Origin: Cotesia glomerata
Taxonomy: Eukaryota > Arthropoda > Insecta > Hymenoptera > Braconidae
Assembly (NCBI RefSeq): GCF_020080835.1
Contig: NC_058159.1
Location: 18,758,474 to 18,822,473 of the forward strand
Length of the DNA: 64,000 nt
Direction: 5' to 3'
The translations under genes were made by a program, and so were the position numbers. The stretch's first letter is position 1. Every line of letters starts with the position of its first letter. A model generated the notes under the pieces. That model saw only the letters and a program-made list of their open reading frames with translations, searched no databases and had not been told where the DNA came from. This document shows positions 58,632-64,000 of this stretch, piece after piece.

Positions 58632-59922
58632 TATAAATTTGTTTATTTCGAATGATTTTGTTCTATAATGATGACTTTTATCTTGATAGAAATTATATAT
58701 AAAAAAAAATTACTTCTGAACTGAAACTTTCACAGATTTGAAATTTGGCAGAAAAAATTTTTAGTCTTCTGGATTTTTGTCGAAAAAATTGATAAGCTAC
58801 AATCATTGCACAACTTTAAGAAACAGCAATCTTAATCAATTTTTCACTTTGAACTAAAAAAAATTCATAATTCTTTAATCAAAAAAAAAAAAAAAATTAG
58901 AAAAACGGTAGACCCTGAAGGCCATCCGTGCAACTTCCCGCTAATTCCATACCTAGATACTTAAAATTGCACTAATGATGTTTTTGAGCTCTCCGAGCTC
59001 AAAAATAGAATTTATGTGTTATTTTAAGCTCTTCGAGCTTAAAAAGATAGCTTTTCTATGCTTTTGAGCTCTTCGAGCTCAAAAGTCTGATAGAAGTTTC
59101 ATAGAACAATATTTTTTTAATTTTCAAACCGCACTAAATTTTGAATGAATCAACCGATTTTCACGCGGTTGGCAGCATTTGACGCAATTTTTTCAGTTTC
59201 CTGAAGAATCTTCAAGTTTGAATTGATCAAACTAGGAAATTTGGAGTAATTCCAAAAAAACACTTTTTTCGGTTTTCTTTCTTTCATGATATCTCTTGAA
59301 CGAATTGACCAATTTTGACCGGCTTCATGGCGATCGACGTAATTTTTTCATGCTAATAGCTGATTAGTTTTTGCAATTGATCAGTGGTGCCGTTTAAAAG
59401 TTATTCCAAAAGAGGTCGGAGTTATGTTAAAAAAACACTTGTTTCCAAATATTTTATCGAGGATATCTCTCGAACCAATCAACCGATTTCGACGTTCTTG
59501 GTGGCGATCGACGCGGTTTTTGAGTTCTAAAAATTGTTTTATTTCATCAAAAACGATCCGAGAAGAAATATCGAAGTTATGTCAAAAAAACACTTTTTTC
59601 GGTTTTCTTTCGTTCACGATATCTCTCGAACGAATCAACCGATTTTGACTGCATTAGTGACGATCGGCGTAGTTTTTCAAGATTAAGGGCAGATTAGTTT
59701 TTGAAGTTGATCGATAAAGCCGTTTAAAAGTTATTCCAAAAAACCACTTTCAAAAAAAATTTTTTTAAAATTTTTTTTGAGATTTTTCAAACTTTCTCAA
59801 AATCTATCGGACCGAATCGGTTCAAATTCACAAAAAATCTAAGTTTGAGGGAACTCTTTAGAACGCCGTTTAGTAGATTCCGATCGGTTTAGTCGTTCAA
59901 AAGTTATAAGCGAGTCACATAG

Positions 59923-59960
<38 letters not shown>

Positions 59961-59963
<3 letters not shown>

Positions 59964-60676
59964 GTGTCGAGGAACTCAGAGCTGAAGAACGGCAGAACAG
60001 CATCGCACGATGGCAATCGCAGTGGGACGCCGCGACAACAGGGAGATGGACACACCGTCTCATACCGAAGATCGACGTTTGGCTAAACTGAAGTCATGGC
60101 GAGGTCAATTACTATCTGACGCAGTTGTTGTCAGGACATGGATGTTTTCGGACGTATCTTCACTGCTTCAAGCATGATGATTCACCGGAGTGCCCGTCCT
60201 GCCCAGGAATCAATGAAGACGCGGAGCACGTTTTCTTTGAGTGCCCACGATTTTACCCACAGTGAGATGAGCTGGAGATGATCCTAACGAAGAAAATCCA
60301 ACCAGAGACAATAGTAGAAGCAATGTTGTCATCAAGAGCCTCCTGGAACGCCATCAGCACATTTGCAACAGAAGTCCTCATAGACTTGCGTTCCATCGAA
60401 AGAAAAAGAGCAAATGACAACAACTAGAAGAAAGGTAAAATAACACCTTAGCTACCAGAAGAAAGAGCAGTAGCTAGATCCTCCCCTCACGAAGTAATGC
60501 CTAACGGCGGTTTCCATGAGGGATTAGGGGAAAGAGGAAAAGGGGTTTAGGGTTAAGTGGGTAGGGGCGCTAGCGTCGAGTTTTAGTATGACACTGCGTC
60601 GATTCGCCACATATCCAGGCCAAACAACTATGACTAGAATCCGTAAAAAGGATTCCTCCCCCTTAAAACAAAAAAA
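59961..60676 (+). mobile_element. R1-clade LINE 3' fragment in (AC)n
   Basis: 5'-truncated non-LTR retrotransposon: the C-terminal coding end (59966-60427), then a 250-bp 3' UTR ending CCTCCCCCTTAAAAC and an A-rich tail. (AC)n bounds it on both sides. Confidence 0.85.
59966..60427 (+). pseudogene. R1-type reverse transcriptase protein, C-terminal remnant
   Basis: 154 codons, with in-frame TGA stops near 60090 and 60265. Recognisable family signatures are GRWTHRLIPKIDVWL, HGEVNYYLTQLLSGHGCFR and the zinc knuckle CPSCPGINEDAEHVFFEC that closes ORF2 in R1-clade elements. The knuckle binds nucleic acid during target-primed insertion. Everything upstream (endonuclease, reverse transcriptase core) is missing. 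Confidence 0.88.
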
Positions 60677-60685
60677 AAAGAAACA

Positions 60686-60742
<57 letters not shown>

Positions 60743-61049
60743 TCACACATACAGACATAGTGACAACATCGCAGGGATAGTCAGGGAAGCTTCCTATGAC
60801 CTTAAAACGTCGAGATCTGATGAAAACTCGATTTTTGTAAAATGGGGTGAAAACAATAACTTCCCGATTTTTGAAAATCTTCGATTTTCTTAGCGGGAAG
60901 TTAAAAATTAACTTGATTCAAGCGGAAAACTAATTTTAACAAGCTTCGTTGTCTTGATATAAGTAGAAAAATTCTTGCACTGAGAAATTTTTCTTGATGT
61001 AAGTGAATTTTATCCAATTTAAGACAATGAAACTCTTCAAAATGATTTC

Positions 61050-61680
61050 ATTGGTGGGTCATTCCATGCCAAATCGACAAATTTTTTACCCGACCCCCTG
61101 CGATTTCGCTCAAAGTTTTCTATCTTTTTCTACCCCCCAAGAGACATTTTTAGGAATTATTTCAGATTCTTTTATCTAACCCAAAAAAATTTATGAATTT
61201 TTGAAAAAAACTGCTCTTTTTTTTTAAATCGCTAGAACTTATTCAAAAATTGATCGATTAAGACCACACTAAATAGAAAATTTTTGTTTTTTAATGCAGT
61301 TTTTACAAAAAAAATTTCAAAAAATTTACAAAAAAAGCCCGGATCTATAAAATATTTCGGTTTTTTCGAAATAACCGTCATTTTCTTGAAGTCCGATCAC
61401 TTTTTTTTTTTACTCAAAAAAAACTCCATCTAATTCTACAAAAATCCGCGCTTGTTTCAAGATGTGCCGACAATCGCTTCTAATTATTTTTTTTATTAAA
61501 AAAAAAAGTTTTTTTCAAATTTGGCTTATTTTATGTGACTTTATTATGAAATTTTATTGGCTTTCTCGTGAAACTTCAGAAGTTGAAAAATAAAATTTTA
61601 TTCGAAAATTTTAAGTAGTTATCGTCCGAAAAATTGTGTTTTTTTCTTTCAAAAAAGTAAGGAAGAAAGAGAAGGACAAT
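61050..61680 (+). repeat. CATTCCATGCCAAATCGAC repeat, copy
   Basis: It opens GGTCATTCCATGCCAAATCG and continues with ACCCGACCCC and the CTATCTTTTTCTACCCCCC segment shared with 12014-13490 and 1380-1600. Only one arm is present. It is non-coding. 61680-62114 shows nothing recognisable. Confidence 0.65.
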
Positions 61681-62114
61681 CTGCACTCTAAAATAAATTC
61701 ATAGTTCTAACCTAATATCTTTAAATAAATGAAAAATATTTTTGGTGTCTATTCAAATCAATTTATTTTATATTAAACATTTTACTTTTCTTTGATTTTT
61801 ATATTCAATATTAAATCTATTTTGCACGACTCATGATGTGAAGCATCAGAGAGTGCTTTACGATCGAAAAATTTTTTTCGCCTCATTTTGGCAACTATTT
61901 GTACTTAAATCAAGATATTTTGCATACTATTGTCAAGATAATTTAATGGAGATTAATTCCATACTTTTTAAAAATTTATTTAGTGCAATAGAAACGGAAT
62001 AAAACATCAAAATAGGTCAAAAAATTTTCCTGTCCGTCATGTATGAAACCCTGAAAACTCTGAAAACATTCTAACTTTCGAAAAAATGCATCAATTGAAT
62101 TAAATTTTTAAATA

Positions 62115-63311
62115 AAAGAACACAGTTACAAATTTAAATTAGTAATTTTTGGCATTAAAAAATTTAATTAAAAAATTTCACATGTGAAAATTAATAAAAA
62201 TTACAAGTGAAAATTTTTAGCAGCATTTTTTATTATAATTGATTTGTTATAAAAATTTTTAAAATTGACAGCTGACGGATAACTTCAGTATTATTAAATA
62301 ATAACAATAATTTTCGAAGAGTCTTTTAATTTAAACTTTAAATAATTATTCTATTTGAAATTTTTCCTGCTCTATTGGCCATAAATTTGTGAGTAGAGAT
62401 GAACTTGAGTACACGGAAAAAAAAATTGGGGATGCCACATGATACATTCCTGTGGCAGCTACATGATTTTTTCATGTGGCTGTCCCAAGATTTTCCTCTG
62501 GCAGCCACATGATTTTCATGTTACAGCAACAGGAAAATCCTGTGATAGCCACATAAAAAAATCATGTAGCAGCTACATGATTTTCATGTGACAGCAACAT
62601 GATTTTCATGTAGCAGGTCATAATAGTTAAAACAACAATAATAATAATCTATGTTATGAAGGAAATAAGAAAAATTTTGTGGCCAGTGTATTTATATGAT
62701 AAAATGGGATTGTATGGTTAAATTTGGTATCATTAGAATGGTCTTCACCTGGAGTTGTGCCTTTTCAAGGTTTTATATCATTCTCACCAATAGTTAATTT
62801 ATTATGATAAAAATTTAGGCTGCATTCGAAAATGCTCTGTCTCTAGATACATGATAAAGAAACGACTTTTTATCTAGTGAACTATTGACATTTTTAAATC
62901 GCGATGTTACACTCATCAAGAGCTTTAATTTGAAAACCCACATGCATTTTGATATATTTTTCATATATACATATATATAATATATATATAAATATCTATA
63001 AGCTGTGAGTAGAGATTTTATGAGTAAACCTGTAACACAGCCAATAGAGCGGGAAAAATTTCAAATAGAATAATTATTTAAAGTTTAAATTAAAAGACTC
63101 TTCGAAAATTATTGTTATTATTTAATAATACTGAAGTTATCCGTCAGCTGTCAATTTTAAAAATTTTTATAACAAATCAATTATAATAAAAAAATACTGC
63201 TAAAAATTTTCACTTGTAATTTTTATTAATTTTTACATGTGAAATTTTTTAATTAAATTTTTTTAATGCCAACAATTATATACTAATTTAAATTTGTAAC
63301 TGTGTTCTTTT
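62115..63311. mobile_element. Inverted-repeat element with 265-bp arms
   Basis: Arms 62115-62379 and 63041-63311 are inverted complements with few differences (AGAACACAGTTACAAATTTA at the left outer end). The 660-bp centre has no protein frame. It includes a block at 62420-62630 where ACATGATTTTCATGT-type palindromes repeat at least four times. Confidence 0.7.
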
Positions 63312-63339
63312 TTCTTTCCCCAAAAAAAAAAATTAGTTG

Positions 63340-63530
63340 TCTCAACCGAAAAAATCGGTTCTCTCAACCGATTCGCAAATGATAGCCTCTACCGAAAAAA
63401 TCGGTAACCTCTACCGAAAAATCGGTAACCTCTACCGAAAAATCGGTAGCCTCTACCGAAAAATCGGTAGCCTCTATCGGAAAAAAAGCGGTAACCTCTA
63501 CCGATTACCAATCGGTAGCCTCTATCGATT
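63340..63530. repeat. 21-bp minisatellite of ACCGAAAAATCGGT
   Basis: About nine units, the core ones being 21 bp (AACCTCTACCGAAAAATCGGT), each with the hairpin ACCGAAAAATCGGT. The multiple-of-three period keeps frames open on both strands (NLYRKIG- and GYRFF-type), which are not genes. Outer units are diverged. Confidence 0.85.
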
Positions 63531-63678
63531 ATTTTTTTCAGTGTGGATGGTGATATATCTATATCTATAGATATTATGTACATTTATTCCACCAGGGGCG
63601 CTTGTGCAGTACCTTCCTAGTACAGCTGTTTTTTCGGCAACTAATTTTGAACGACTTATGTTTTTTTTTTTTTTTTTT

Positions 63679-64000
63679 TTAATATTTCATAATTAAATGA
63701 GCATTATGAGTCGTGCACTTTTGGATTTTCCAAACTTTTTTGTATTTCTTCTTACTTGATGACTGTCTTCTTTTCTTCACTGTAATGTAATACAAGCACT
63801 TTTTTGAAGATGAAAATGACCTAGATTCCACCATACAATCTTCTAACGGCAAAATTTTATGTATTTTTTCTGTGGCTGATATTGTTTTTGCATTTTTGAA
63901 ATGATCTAATTTTTTTTTCATCAAATTGTAGTCTTCAGATGTCGCGAATCGAACATTTATCTTTGCCAAATTTTTGGACGCCAATTCAAACAATTGTATA
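63679..64000 (-). CDS. Unidentified lysine-rich C-terminal frame (partial)
   Basis: The frame is open from the right edge (codons ATA CAA TTG first) to a stop at 63679, at least 106 codons and with no start inside the window. Contents: ELASKNLAKINVRFATSEDY, KKLDHFKNAKTISATEKIH, then a basic Ser/Lys tail (KKRRQSSSKKKYKKVWK). I do not recognise the family. Lack of stops and non-repetitive composition support a real terminal exon, either of a host gene or of a transposon that continues to the right. Confidence 0.4.
   Translation of the reverse strand, partial: IQLFELASKNLAKINVRFATSEDYNLMKKKLDHFKNAKTISATEKIHKILPLEDCMVESRSFSSSKKCLYYITVKKRRQSSSKKKYKKVWKIQKCTTHNAHLIMKY

Larger units (their letters stand above)
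58905..60904. repeat. AACTTCCCGCTAAG repeat, right copy (inverted)
   Basis: An inverted counterpart of 56160-57030, ending TTAGCGGGAAGTTAA at 60904. It is longer because an R1-clade LINE tail sits within its (AC)n tract (AC at 59928-59960 and again at 60686-60736). Several segments (CGAACGAATCAACCGATTTT-like) are internally repeated around 59150-59700. Confidence 0.75.

Noticed and set aside
60524..60893. Frames across the (AC)n tract on both strands
   Set aside because: They are Thr-His and Val-Cys runs from the microsatellite plus LINE 3' UTR.
63340..63530. Possible CRISPR-like palindromic repeats
   Set aside because: No unique spacers; the whole 21-bp unit repeats, so this is a minisatellite.

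Overview
This is an AT-rich nuclear window from a metazoan, most likely an insect. Supporting signs are short GT-AG introns in conserved genes, an R1-clade LINE tail, Helitrons, a Tret1-type sugar carrier exon, and many miniature inverted-repeat transposons. The dense nesting of small TIR elements and tRNA-type SINEs fits a parasitoid wasp genome, but nothing here fixes the species. There is one 100-N assembly gap at 34244-34343.

Two complete host genes can be reconstructed, and they converge. Vps18 (+, 34634-39552) has 16 exons and a 1000-residue product, the HOPS/CORVET subunit with a C-terminal RING. MPG/AAG (-, 41654-39669) has 4 exons and a 292-residue product, the alkyladenine DNA glycosylase of base excision repair. 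Their stop codons are about 116 bp apart. Two further host pieces are partial. A Tret1-like sugar transporter C-terminal exon lies at 56117-55170 (-), and an unidentified lysine-rich reading frame runs off the right edge at 63679-64000 (-).

The rest is a stack of mobile elements. From the left: a 59-bp minisatellite with CRE-like TTACGTCA motifs; small TIR elements; a 6.6-kb transposon with 1.33-kb TIRs and a CXC-domain protein, split by a Helitron with a perfectly readable empty site (3504-5180); a foldback region (11566-14077); and a full-length but dead autonomous Helitron (14084-20756). The Helitron carries a TIR element that itself contains a SINE. Next is a 9-kb LTR retrotransposon on the minus strand (23562-32618). 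It has a lysine-tRNA-type primer site, an intact 1039-residue gag, near-identical LTR segments and no recognisable pol. Arrays of a ~140-bp satellite lie inside it and to its right, in opposite orientations.

Right of MPG, one repeat family with an internal (TA)n tract holds a 6.9-kb TIR transposon (43037-49894). Its gene is interrupted by a pogo/Tigger-type element (44435-47255). A second copy of that repeat, at about 20860-21910, was hit in the same (TA)n by a MITE with similar GGGTG termini. At 50283-54221 is a triplicated element rich in TGATCA palindromes. At 56160-60904 two inverted copies of a repeat enclose a pogo-like MITE, and an R1-clade LINE tail sits inside one (AC)n tract. The right end holds an inverted-repeat element and a 21-bp minisatellite.

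No single new operon-like system is visible. The best candidates for a closer look are the pol-less gag element with its palindromic GGTGA-N4-TCACC cluster, the two unclassified transposon protein families, and the repeated targeting of simple-sequence tracts by unrelated elements.
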